A stretch of DNA of 64,000 bases, from contig CM050656.1 of NCBI GenBank assembly GCA_027574665.1, positions 6,323,001 to 6,387,000 of the forward strand, read 5' to 3'. A program made the position numbers and the translations under genes. Position 1 is the first letter of the stretch. Each line of letters starts with the position of its first letter. The notes below the pieces were generated by a model. It ran no database searches and was not told the DNA's origin. It worked only from the letters and a program-made list of their open reading frames with translations. Source of the DNA: Rhynochetos jubatus. Lineage: Eukaryota > Chordata > Aves > Eurypygiformes > Rhynochetidae. This document shows positions 22,801 through 34,740 of the stretch, one piece after another.

Positions 22801-25800
22801 CTGATGCCTAAATGAGTAACTGCATAGACTGCTGCAGTTCCAAAGAGTTCTGTAAACTGCCTTGTATTTGACATGATCCAAGCCAGCCCGGCTTCTCCAC
22901 AACCTTACATCTGCCTTTTGATTAGCACCAAACAGGACTGGCCACAGCATTACTGTATTTTCTCAGTGCTTTTTGATAGACATAATACAACTATACCTGA
23001 AGTCAGTTTAGAGTGGCTTAATATTTGCGTGTCATATTTAAATTATAGCAGTTTTCTTAAAAAATCAGCTGAGCCTGAACGAGACAGAAGTATCCTTTGA
23101 TTCTCTGCTGTAAACCCTCCTTTCCTACCTAGTAACGACAAATCAAACTAGGTACTTGTGTGTTCCATAATGGGCAAGGACATTTTCTTTTCTCCCAAAT
23201 ACTTTTCTTGTTTAATGTGCTTAAGTAGACAGATCTACTGCAAGTCTGATACATAATTTCTGGTTTTACTTGAGGATAGTTCAGCTCCTTTCCTGTTCTT
23301 GTCCCTCAAGTGACTGCTTCAACTAAAAAACCTGAGGTTTCTTTATAAGATTTCTCTGAAACCTTCTTAACCTTTGCTTTGTGGCACAATCAGTAGTTTC
23401 ACTGGTGACAAAAGCGTGGTAATTCACCCTGTTGTAAGTCAGTAGGCCTTTTCGCACCATGGCGTGTTTATGCTTGTGCTGCTGACCGCTTGGCAGTCAG
23501 CAGAGCGCAGTCACTGCATGGCCCTGCTACCTTCGCCCAGATTAGAGTCTGCTCTGACGCCAAAGCTGTAAGAACGTGAGTCCCGATGAGTGTGTGCTAC
23601 AGGAGCTGTAATTCCAGTCACATGCCTGCTTTTCCCTTGGAGGGCTGGTGAGTATCTCCAGGTGGCAAAAGCTGGGCTGCTTTTATTTTTCTAGTGTTTG
23701 TTCTGTACTGCAGCTCTGCGTTTTTGTTCCACAGTGCTGATCTTCCTCTGCACCCCTAGCAGTTCCCTCGAGATGGGCTTCTGGGCTGTGTTCACACTGT
23801 GCCTTGCAGCTAGCTCTCCTTGTTACATCTGCCACGCTTCGTGGTCTGTTTAACTCCCAAGTGCTTAACCTTCCATTCAATCCCAAAGTATTTTAAAGTC
23901 ATGTGGCTTGCTTCACACGTTCTTACACAGTTAATGTCTGACTGGCACTAGCGGGGATTCCTTTATCAAAAATGCAAGTGTAGGTTGCTCACAGAAAACC
24001 AGGAAGAAGCTACCTTTGCTCTGTAGCCACTTCTTAATACATTCTGTAGTTACAAATGGCAGCATAAGAAACCTTCCTCTATGCTAGAGGCCGCTGAGGT
24101 TTTTAAATTTACTTTTAAAACTAATAAAACTTAATTTACAGCTTGATAACTGTGAACCCTAAAACGAGAGAGCTGTTCCTACAGACGATAAACCGTAACA
24201 CCTTGTTCTCATGTTATACGCCACTGATGCAATTTCCTTCCTAGTGCTATCCTTTCCTTCAGCTCTTCAAAAACAGCAACAGTAACAGCGAAGGAGTGAT
24301 TGATTGGGTATCCTAATCTCTTCATTCGGCCAGCTGACCCTCCTTTCACGTAAAGCTCCCCAATCGCTTCTGTACCTAAACCCAGTACAAGACGCTCCTT
24401 CTCTAGACTATCTTAGATTCTGACAATATTTAAGCCAAAACTATTAATTCTCTTCCACATTTTCTTTCTATTGTTTTCCTGTAGTGCAAGTTTATGATGA
24501 AGCTTTATACATAATGCCTGTGTGGTTTCTCAACACAAAGATATTATAGTTGGATACTGCTACATGAACTTAGAAACTCAGGTTTAACATTATCTAGAAT
24601 ACTTGGAAATACGTTTTTGGCAGGAACAATAGCAGAGCAGTGTTCCTTCACTTTACTCTGTGGTTGCTGAGATTGAATTTTCCCATTCACAAACAAGGTG
24701 ACCACCTCATACAGACCTTTAACCAAGAAAAAGCTTGGCCATTCTTTCTACCTGATTTAAAAGAAATACAATAAAATATTGCACTGGGTTACTTTTTTAA
24801 AACATGTTTCAATGATCATACTTTATCTTCTTGGTACAATTTACTCTTAAAAGCTTACTGCAAATGTGTTTGCAGGCAGGGTTTGCGGCTGAAGGTGCAG
24901 AATCTGGCACACCTTTCAATGACATAAACTTGTTAGAAAAGGTACGTTGTCTTAGTTTCATTAGTAAACCTAATTAACTATGTTTCCTTAAGTCACTAGT
25001 CCAAAAAACACACCCTACACATGCAAGAGACTAGATTTGCTCTTTTACACAGGCACAGGAAGGTCATAGCTGGAGAAAGATTTTAAATCAACTATGAACA
25101 ACCAGCATTACTAACAGTGTCATTTTAAAAGTACGCATTTGATAGCTTAGCAGCTGACAAAGGCAGAAATGCAACTCTTAATTCAGGAATTCCAGAGGGC
25201 AAACACCTGGAATACTAAATGGCTGGGGTTATTCAGAGTGGTAAACTGATTTTTCTAGGAAGATGCCCGCACTTTTTCCTGTGCGCAGAGATATTAAAAA
25301 GTAATGTAAAGACACTGTCCTTCAAAGCTCAGGATAATGACTCCAGCATTGCAAATCTTCCTTGGGTGTGAGCAGGAATCTCAAGGTCAAATCTGTTCCC
25401 TGGTATCCTACTTGGCAGGGATCTGCTTGTCTGCTTACCCACCTGACTAGGGTATTGTAAATGATAGATAATCCTTTCATCTGCCAGGGTTGCTGTCTTG
25501 TCCACTGCAGGCTGTGGACTACATATGAAAAAAAATAATCACTGGTAAAATAAAATCACTGGGACTGAAGCTCATTTAATTTCAGGTCAGTTCTCTTGCT
25601 CCTCTCACCTATCAGAACTTAGCTTAGTGACTGCACAGTGCTTTCCACTAAGACCCAAACTTTGAATAAGGCTTAGTTTCAGTTTGAATTCCAGCCTGTG
25701 TTTTAGACACGACTGCATTCTATCCTCTTGTGACTAATACTGTGAAATCTTCTTTCCTATAGGATTGGAATGACTATGATGAAAAAACAAAGGAATCCGT

Positions 25801-25840
25801 TGGAATCTATGAAGTTACCCATAAATTTGTAAAATGCTAA
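19573..25840 (+). CDS. CZIB: CXXC motif-containing zinc-binding protein (C1orf123, UPF0587)
   Basis: Coding exons 19573-19578, 19656-19739, 20059-20115, 20552-20633, 21116-21147, 21585-21662, 24876-24941 and 25763-25840 give 483 bases, 160 residues plus TAA, the human length. The first exon holds only the codons for Met-Gly before GTAGGT. The protein continues [16 protein letters not shown] and ends [10 protein letters not shown]. Two zinc-binding CxxC pairs are present: Cys33/Cys36 in KCGNCGE and Cys67/Cys70 in QKCKLCSRE. The fold is a small zinc beta-barrel-like protein; its role is poorly known, with reports of copper-chaperone (CCS) and heavy-metal-associated domain binding. Intron 6 is 3.2 kb, the others are short. 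All junctions are GT-AG and in phase. Confidence 0.97.
20890..20905. repeat. Poly-T run (16) in CZIB intron 4
   Basis: An uninterrupted run of 16 T between CZIB exons 4 and 5. Confidence 0.8.
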
Positions 25841-25918
25841 AGTTCGTACCCATGATAAATCATTACTGTACTTCAGAAATGGAAATCTAAGTTGTACTTG
25901 CTGTCCCCAGCTTGCCCT

Positions 25919-25924
25919 AATAAA
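25919..25924 (+). terminator. CZIB: Poly(A) signal AATAAA of CZIB
   Basis: AATAAA (in CCCTAATAAAATATTTT) lies 79 bases after the CZIB stop. Confidence 0.8.
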
Positions 25925-26776
25925 ATATTTTCCACAGAGCACTTTGAGATGGCCTCAGTACAAACTGAAAAGAGTGTATACGCTTCGCCGAACTGTGCCA
26001 TTTTCTTAATGTTCTTTTTTGGAATTTATATGGTCGTGGTGGACTGCAGCCTTTCTACTTTATCACCAGTAACTACTTAGACAACTCACAGCCTTAAAGT
26101 TTTTAATAGCCTACTACCAAAAAGTACCCACGTTTGATGAGCTGACATAAGCAAATGAGGTCTTTTCACTTACCACTCTGACCATCAGGAAATGGCTACG
26201 AGTGTTAGTAAAGGGACTGTGTTAACTGCTCAAGGGAAAAGGTACATCCTGAGTAGCTTTCTGCCAGTTCAAGTAAAGACACTGAGGTTAGTTTACTGAG
26301 AACACTAAGTTTGACTGACACTTACACGAAGCTGTTAGTCTTCTGAAAATCAAGTTATCTTTTGGAGTATGTCATGAAGTAAACCTCACTCATTTCTAGT
26401 TGAAGAGATGTTCTGCTTCTTGGCAGCTGCTCTCACACTCTTGCCAGCTGTTCTCATGTTAAAAAAACCCAAACCAACCAACCCACCAAAACCACCCAAA
26501 ATCATCTTTAGTGAATATAGTTCAAAAACTTTTGGTCTGATTATTGTTTCCTCGTATATTATTTCCTTCACCCTCACCAATGATCACCTTCCTTTCCTTG
26601 TTTAAGTGAGCAAGAACAATCGTGGTAAGCTTTAAAGCTTTAAAATAACCCTTTTCAGCTGAGAACTAGAACAGCCTATTACAGGCTGCAGAGCAAACAG
26701 CACTGACTAGGAAAAGTCTGTAAGCCTTCGGGCTTACCTAGTTAAAGCATGCCTCTCCCGTTCCTAGCCCCTGCAG

Positions 26777-27982
26777 TTCATACTTCGAGACAGGGTATTG
26801 CTTACACTTACTGTGATGAAGAAAAAAGAGACTGGGAGAACGTGGAAGTTGAGATATCAAATGAGGAGTAAAGGCAAGTAGGTCTCTGAACCTGATCTGT
26901 CACATCCCGCCAACATGCTGAGTTTTGTGTTCCGCTAACGTATTTTGTCCAGGGCACAGTGGGTTGTGCTGAACGACATGAGCTGCATTAGTTTTACACA
27001 GAGCTACAGAAACAAGCACTACCCTGCTATTCAGCTCCAGAAAGACTCGTCTTCCCAGAAGAAAAGTGGAAGACAAGTTTAAAAGGCAGAGGAGTTTGAG
27101 TTACACATACCATAACGAATTTGGGGCAAAAAGGGGTCTCATGACCAGGGCATCTGTGTTGTAACTTTGAGCACCTTTGGCTTCTTAACTGGCAAAGGCC
27201 ACTTCCGCTTTTGCAATCACCCACTTTGTAGTTGGCAGAGTCCCAGCTCTCAAGGAATTTGGTGATGCTGTGAACGCGAGATGAAACTGATGCAGACAAG
27301 TTGTACTGACGTCTGTGCTCAAGGTGTCCTGCAATCTTTCAGAGCTCTGGTAAGCCTTAGTCTTCACAATTTCTGCAACAAGGCCCAGTGCATTACAGAT
27401 GGAGCGCTAGGCGCTAAGACTGAGTAATGTCAAGCGTTCTAGCTGACAGAACAAGGAGGGAACAGGAAAATGTTCTGTTGAGGTTACTTTCCCACAGTAA
27501 GAGGAAATTTGGAAAGAAAGAACCCCAAAAGCTAAAGTTCAGTGATTTTTCACTGTTAAGGCACAAGAGCACAGGTTTATGTAGCAAACCAAAAGCAGAT
27601 TATTGGCCAGACCATGTACGGCTGGGGAGAGCCTACACTGCAGAATGCTTTCAGTAGCATTCTTTTCAACCCTTGTCAGAAACGCGTGCTACTGATGGAC
27701 TACCCATACTGTACAATGCTGATATGGCGGTAAGAGAACTCTGTGGTTATTAGTAGTTCATTTTATTACAATACAGTCTTTTCCAGTTAATTTAACACCA
27801 CAGTTGGTGATTGCAGGTTACTTAAAGCCTCCCACTTCATTGTTTTGTTTCTCAAGAAGCTGTTACAGTGGAAAGGCTTCAAGCAGTTGAGGCACAATCA
27901 GTTTCGATATCGATTCAAGTTTAAGAAGAAACGCAAGTGTGACAAGTTAGTAAGGAAGCTTACGGCAAGAGTGCAAATGTAA
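26777..27982 (+). CDS. Candidate small basic-protein gene between CZIB and CPT2
   Basis: Four candidate exons chain in phase: 26777-26877, 27435-27496, 27680-27729 and 27857-27982 (TAA). Acceptors at 26777 (TTCCTAGCCCCTGCAG), 27680 (TTTTCAACCCTTGTCAG) and 27857 (TTTGTTTCTCAAG) are strong; the one at 27435 is weak. Donors GTAAGAGG (27497) and GTAAGAG (27730) are strong. The last exon gives 41 residues, KLLQWKGFKQLRH then RYRFKFKKKRKCDKLVRK, which is very basic. Exon 26777-26877 also has a second plausible frame ending YCDEEKRDWENVEVEISNEE and stop. No family is recognised, no AATAAA follows, and the purine-rich sequence could mimic coding. The gene would end about 140 bases from the 3' end of CPT2, head-on. 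Confidence 0.25.
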
Positions 27983-28121
27983 CCACTCTTTCCTATTTAA
28001 GATTACTGCCTATATATTTTCTGATTCAAACAGTTTTAAGAGTGGTATCACAGTGCTGTTGTCTGTCTGAACACTCATGGAACACAGATGGGCTGAGTTC
28101 ATAAACTTGGGAACAAAGCTT

Positions 28122-28127
28122 TTTATT
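28122..28127 (-). terminator. CPT2: Poly(A) signal AATAAA of CPT2
   Basis: TTTATT on the + strand reads AATAAA on the minus strand, 287 bases after the CPT2 stop codon. Confidence 0.7.
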
Positions 28128-28413
28128 TTAAATAACGTGTTTCAAGAACACGTGGATCTGTTGGAACAGATGGATCTGTTACTTATTTTTGACGCTGCGA
28201 ATATCTGTATTTCCTGAAAAATGCATTCAAGGTCTGCCCTTGATTTCTTTAAAACAGATAGAAATTGTGTTGTGAATCTAACAGTATTCAAGTTCAAGGA
28301 AGATAAATGAAGCCAATTAAGGTAAGCAGTCTCAGCCACGTTGAACAATTATTAGTATGCCAATTAGTCTACAGTTTGTACTGCAACTGTAAAGTGTTCC
28401 AACATTTTTATGT

Positions 28414-31400
28414 CTAACTACTGATTTTCTTGCCCTTTAAAACATTAAAGATATCTTCTAATGACTTGTATATACACTGAAGGAATTCTTTACCGTTCCT
28501 AGTTGGGTAAGAGGAAACATTACAACCTATCCAATCTTCGTGTACCTGATATCCTACTCCAAAGCCGTCAGACACCACTGGGCCAAACCCTCCTAATTGC
28601 ACAGCCGGGCTAACCAATGTACTCGTAGAAATGATGTTGTGGTTAAGTCGAGCATAGGCTTGGTCTTGATAGAAATCGGGCAGTGCAACACCTCTGGATA
28701 AGGCTAAATAGCGCAGGCCAAAGAGATGTCGGTCAAATCCCTGCCCTGTTAAAATAAAACAACAAGTATTAGAAAAATTACTAACTTGGGTGGGAAGAAA
28801 ACATTTATTTTCACATCACATCATTGTCTTTCAGCCACCAAAGAGGAAGTCTAGAGAACTGCAGTTTATGTTTGTATTAGCAGGAATTACTCTTCAGAAC
28901 CTAGACATTTTGTACTTCTAATGCACGCATCCTAGGGAATGAGGGCTTTCTGGTTTACTGCTAGCCTCAAGCAGGAATCACGACAGCACACAAAACTGCA
29001 GTGTTAACAAAGCATTTTAATAATACATTCCATTCTTTGATTAACTATCTATCTGAAGTTGTTTAAAACCGAGAAAGGCATGCCTAAAATTTATGAATCT
29101 AAAGACAAAGAGGATCTTGCAACAACAAAAGGCGGCAAATTGTAGGCTCTACGGAGTAACGTTCAATAATCAATTTTCCTGAAACAATACAAGTTATGCT
29201 TCTGGGAAGGACAATTCAAAAGAAAGCATTTAGAAAAATACCAGGAGTAGCACAGCCAAAGAATCAGTTTGGTTTGGAAGTTGTTAAAGCCTTTATCCCC
29301 TGCAGGGATAAGACAGCTAACTCCTCAGACATAAAGCCAAAGTTCTTGGTTGCCCCGGGGAGGACAACACGCACTAAGTATTTATCAAATCTTCAAACAG
29401 CCCAGCTGTTACAAGGACAAAGACCAAAGTATAAGACATTCTCAACACCTCAGCAGTGAAGTGGGAAGCACAGAGGCATTGTCCTCCATCAAGAAACCAG
29501 CCCCAGAGAATGCATTTTAACCGCAGCCTTCTGCTACTGTTTTTGTCAAGTTTACACTTACATCAGACCTCCGTTAAAATTAAACTATTTAGTTGTGAAG
29601 TAAATGTTTACAGCAACCTTAATGGCATTTTAGTGCAAAAGCAAGAGTGTTTGATACTTACCCATAGCAGCTTCTTTCGTCAAACGGCCATGGTATTTTG
29701 AGCACTCCTCTATCAGCTTCTGAAGCTCTTCTGTGCTACGTTTGGACAGCTCATTGACAAAAGCTTCCGAACATTTCTTCGTATGGATGGAGGCAGGACG
29801 AATAGTTTCTGTACGACCATGTTTGAAGGCTGCAGTGCTGCAAGACTCGTAGGTAGCCACAGTCTGGTTGTGCTGTCGAAGGAAGGCCATCTGGAAGGCA
29901 AGCTGAGCCACAGCATCTGGGCTTACTTTCTTCTGCTTCAGAAGGTCCTTGCCGCCTTCATGGAACTGAATCATATTAAGAGACAGTGTTCCCACAGTGG
30001 CATCAAATTTTTGTTTGGCTTTGGTAATTCCTGCTTTTAAGGCATCATTCAGCTTAAAGTCAAGTTTCTGCACTGCTCCAGAACAGTCTACTGCAGCAGG
30101 CTGGGACTGGGGGCTGATGGCTGGTGACTTGGTGCTATCTTTAAAAATTTCATTCTGGAACCTGAGCACAGCCACACCATCTCCCCAGGAATGTTCAAAA
30201 TTAATTCCAGCAGTGCCATCCTTGGTTATAATAAGGTTAAAGGACTTGTCGTACCAGCGGTTAGCACCATCTCCATGCAACATTGTGTGGGACAAGTGCA
30301 CAAAGTCTTTAATGGGAAAGTCATCTAAACTTAAACAAAACAAAGCAGAGTCTACTTTTTGAAGAGCTGCTTCATTGCCGTTATCCAGTAGATTCTTTCT
30401 CAGCAATGCCCATGTGTCTCGGTTTTCACTGGAGAGGTAGCCAAGGGGGAAGGCTGGGGCTGGACTGTTGTCACTAAGGATGTATTTCAAGTGTGCTTGT
30501 ATTTCTGACGGTTTCAGCATATTTCCATCTCTATCAATAACATCAAATACATAAAAATTCCCATTCCGCAGTACTAGTAAATGCTTTGCCTTTTCATCTG
30601 TATAAAGCTCATCCCTGTTGAGCTTAGGCAGCCGCGTAGAATTGAAAAGCCTGAAGTACTGAGACATATCTAGGGGGTATGCATTGACCATGTAGGCACC
30701 AAACCAAGAAAGTGAAGAAGGCACAAATCGGATGATTTTTTTAAAGATCTCAGTGTCACTTTTTTCTGGATTGAGATGGAAAACCTCTGGTTCAAGATAA
30801 CCAGCCCTGAAGGTCTTCATAAAACGTATAGCAGAAACAGTCATGTTCGTAGCTCGTATGAGCTGGTCGTTATACTCAGATTTCGGATCAGGATGAAAAG
30901 ACATAAAGGCATTAAAATTCAGAACAACAGGTTCACGTGCTTTTAGGTACATGTCAAACCAGGGACCTGCAAGTGGAGAGTTGAGAAATAGGTCAGAACA
31001 TCAAAGCACCTTACTGGGTCAGACCAGAGGTTCATGTAGTCAATATCCTGTCTCCAACAGTGATCATGAATAAACACCTACTGAAATGCATACAAACAAG
31101 ACAAGCATGCAGTAATTCCCCCAAGGATTCTCCAAACCTCCAGTTACAAAGAACAGTACTGCTGGCTAATTGTAAAAATACTGTATTTGGAGTAATCCAT
31201 ACCAAGAGTGTCAATGTCATTAGCAATGAGGGCCAATTTCCATGTTTTCTGTGTGGCTCAGTGATAAACCGTAACTCCCACGACACACAATGCAGCTCCC
31301 CAGCATTATATTTTGGCACACACCTCACATCTGGAGTGGAACATGCCTTTACCTACTCTTAAGCTACTCATTTCTGCAACTCTGTCACCGAGGGCATGCT

Positions 31401-34400
31401 TCTCTCTATTTCTCATCCAGTGTTTCACTCACTCCTGGCACCATTTCTCCATTTACATTTGCTGTCTTGCATTTCCACCTCCGTCCTCTTTCTATCCACT
31501 AAAATGATCGGAACAGGGCAAAACTCTTGACACTGATGCATTACCATCGGTCTCTCAAGCTGGCAAAAAGACAAAGTTAGCGGCAACCTCAGTTAGTCTT
31601 CCAGGCCCAGAACAGACTTCGGAAAGCAGAATTACGTTTGATACCCACAGGTCTTTTAGACAGCCTGTCAGCATATCAAGAAGCATAAATGCAACCAGAG
31701 GTTCTGTTCGTGCCAAAACCAAGAGAATCAATCATAGCTCTAAAAAGCAGTCACACCTTTACACCTGCCTATGAGTAAACAAAAATCCAGGGGCATGGGC
31801 AGAGCAGGCATTTTTTTAATTAGGTTCTATTTCATCATCATCTTCAAACTGAGCAAGCTCTGGTACTGCACGCTGACTAGATCCAGACAAAGGAAGCAAG
31901 TGCACACCAGCTTCATCTCAAAGGCAGCTGATGTACTGAGAATTATTTTCTGGGTCAGTCCCAGGTAGAACCTTGTAGCTGCGCTGTATGAAGGGCAGTG
32001 GGTAACTCAAGGACCTAAGTCACAATTTTAATCCCAGGTCCCCACAGGTGAGTAATTAACATTCATCTGCAGTTTTAAAACCACACCCATCATCATGATG
32101 TAACCTTTTAACCTTGGACTTGAAAGTCCAGGGTGGAGGCAAGTACACATACTGCCAGAAACCAATTTCAAGCAGAACAGGTCTTTTATGAGGCCTATGA
32201 AAGAATACTAACTAAATAAGAAGGCGTACGAACACCCCACAGTTCACGGGCAAAAAACAGCATGCTGGTTAACACTGACAAACACCATAAAGCACCAGTT
32301 AAACCCCCAAATGTTATTCAAAGTGAATAGAAAGTAAAAGGTAACAGGCCAAACAGCAGCCTTTGTGAAATAATCTGGTATTCTCTACAGAATTTGTGGT
32401 AGCCAACACCCTTACAGTTAGTCTCAACAGAGAGAAAGGACAGAAAGTGCATTTGCTGGGCAACATGCAAACTTCTTTCACAAGTATTTGAATATTTTGA
32501 CCCCTGTTGCTATCCATCCAATACTTTCATAAGCAGACACTTGGATTTGGAAGTCAGTGGAAGCAATAATAAAGAAGAATAACCAAAAAACTATACACCT
32601 ATACTCTCTCTCCTTATTTGTTTTTATTCTCATCTTCCTCTTCCTGTCACTCCTTTTCATTTGCTCTTTAAAGAACACAAGTTCCTCAGAGGGGTCATAT
32701 TTTCTTGCTAAATAAACTGAAATTATCTGAAAATTATTGTTTTATTTAGGAGCACCAGTTAGGCTTCTCTAAACATAAATAGCAATGAAAATGAGAAAAT
32801 ATAAACCCTGTAAATTCAAATTTAAGTACAGTAACTCATGAAAAAATACTGTTTCTTCAATATCCATCTATCCAGAATTCTGGTAGATACAAATTAGATG
32901 ATGGCCATTCATCTTTCCACCAGAGACTCAGAATTTGCTCAAATGTGCTCACAGGCAGTACTCACAGCATGTTATTCCAAGTTTATGGAGTAGAGAACTT
33001 CAGCTTCAGCCTATTTAATTTGTAGCACTAGGAGCTGTTGTCAAGCATGACGACAGACAGACTCCCCTATCCAGCAGGCCAACGTACCTGTGATGTAACT
33101 AGTATGCTTGTTCTCACTGTCTTGAGCAACCAGTTGCTCATGTAACTCTCTTCCAACTCCCTTTTCAAACTGATGAGCAAGTTCTTCAGTTTTCCTACAG
33201 GAAGCAACCAAAAAGAGTCAAAATGTTGTCACAAGTCATATTTTTTATATATGCAACACTTGGCTTTGAAGCAGCACATGATACTGCAGTATGTGTATCT
33301 TCTTCGTCCATACCTGAACTGGTCATCGTTTAAAAGGGGTTTCTGGGCATTCAGGTATCTCCTAATTGTATCTTCTAGTTTGGGAACCGGCAGTCTGAAG
33401 GAAGGGGAACAGAGACATACACTTTATGAGCAGTGGTAGTAATGAAGCCTCAGTTTCTTACACAGGAGTCTCTCTTTGCCTCCCCTCTCCCCCATCCTTC
33501 CTTATACCCCATATTATCCAAATGGCTCAAAAGTTTCCTGTGGATGAAAAGCTGGAAGGGAATAGATGGACATAAGTCATCACCGCCTAAGGTTCTTGGA
33601 AAACGAGGTAGAAAACCAACTTGGCTGTCTTGTTACAAAGGTATTGCAGTGAAGGGTCTTAATGCCTTACAGGGAATGCCGTGACATGAACCATCACAGG
33701 GAGAGGCAGCTATACAGCTGGAAGGTTCAGTTTGGCAGACACCAGGCCTTTCCCTCGCTGCTGGGTGCTGAACATCCACCCTTTCTTGCACATTTCCTAC
33801 CCACTATCCTTGTCACCTTCCTCTCAGCCTGAACATGAAAGTGCTCTTCTTACCACAGAACAGCCCTGTTACACTCATGGGGTTACCTGGCAACCTAAAA
33901 GGATGTTTGAGGAGTAGGTTTATAGTCATATTTACGCTTTAACAAATACAATCATTCCTCCCCACTGCGATTTAGGACGAGCACATACAAGGAGCGAGTA
34001 GCACACCGCGAGTGCGGCTACACAGCAAGGCGAGGGAGGACATTTCCCCTCCCCTCTCCTCTCCTCACAGCGGACACTCTGGGGCCGCCGGCCCCACACT
34101 GCCACCAGCCACCACCGCCCTCTGCCCGCGTCCCCCCGGAGCCTGGCCCGCCGGCTGCCCTCGGCGGCCGCCCGGGGGCTGGCAGCGAGCTCGCCCCCCG
34201 AAGGACGCTACCTCCGGGCCTTGTCCCGGCCCCCGCCCGGCGGCCTCCTGAGGTGGCCGCGGAGGGCAAGGCACCCGGTGGGCGCCCCAGGGAGCGGGGC
34301 AGCGGCCCGCCGTACCTGGGCAGGCTCTTCTGGTAGTGCATGGTGGGCACGATGCTGCGGTGCAGGTACTCGGCAGCGCCCGCGCTGCTATAGCCCCGCC

Positions 34401-34455
34401 GCCAGCGCACCGCCGCCGCCGCCCGCCGCAGCAGCAGCTGCCGCCGCGCCGCCAT
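28414..34455 (-). CDS. CPT2: Carnitine O-palmitoyltransferase 2, mitochondrial
   Basis: Coding exons in order: 34455-34316, 33394-33314, 33194-33088, 30966-29662 and 28745-28414; 1965 bases, 654 residues plus TAG (human 658). The 1305-base fourth exon is, as I count it, the same length as in human CPT2. The N-terminus is Arg/Ala-rich ([20 protein letters not shown]), a mitochondrial presequence that differs from mammals and explains the length change. Then come [18 protein letters not shown] and the carnitine acyltransferase domain. The catalytic His is residue 368 in FEHSWGDG, and the substrate-binding STS is 584-586 in [11 protein letters not shown]. On the matrix face of the inner membrane the enzyme turns long-chain acylcarnitine plus CoA into acyl-CoA for beta-oxidation. 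Introns are GT-AG and in phase. Confidence 0.98.
31004..31075 (+). repeat. Old interspersed repeat fragment in CPT2 intron 3
   Basis: The stretch TTACTGGGTCAGACCAGAGG and, shortly after, ATATCCTGTCTCCAACAGTG resemble a repeat I know from many sauropsid genomes (GGTCAGACCAAAGGTCCATCTA-like). I am not sure of the family name. The copy is short and diverged. Confidence 0.45.
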
Positions 34456-34740
34456 GATGCCCGCGTCAGAGGCCGTGAGGCGCCGCCCGCGCTTCCCCCT
34501 TCGCCACCGCCCCGGGGAAGGAAGAGGAGCCCGGGGAAGAGGCGGGCGAGGGGTCGGCCAAAGGGCAGCCGGTATCCCCTGGTCCGGAGAGGTTTCCCCG
34601 AGCCCTGTCCTGCCCGGGCGGGCTGGAGGCAGCGCCGGCTCCTCCGCGCTGCAGGGCTGCCCGCGGTGGAAAGCCCCGGCTGCGGAACCGGGGGGTTGCA
34701 GCTGGCCTGGAGGGCGACGTGATTTCAGGAAGCGCTTGTT
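34000..34740. promoter_or_regulatory. CPT2: CpG island promoter of CPT2
   Basis: A dense GC and CpG block covers CPT2 exon 1 and about 280 bases upstream. The start codon (GCATCATGGCGGCGC on the minus strand) sits in the middle. There is no TATA box. Plus-strand open frames here (34012-35035) have no splice or family support. Confidence 0.75.

Noticed and set aside
31032-31507. Small frames in CPT2 intron 3 on both strands
   Set aside because: They overlap an old repeat and intronic sequence, with no splice or family support.
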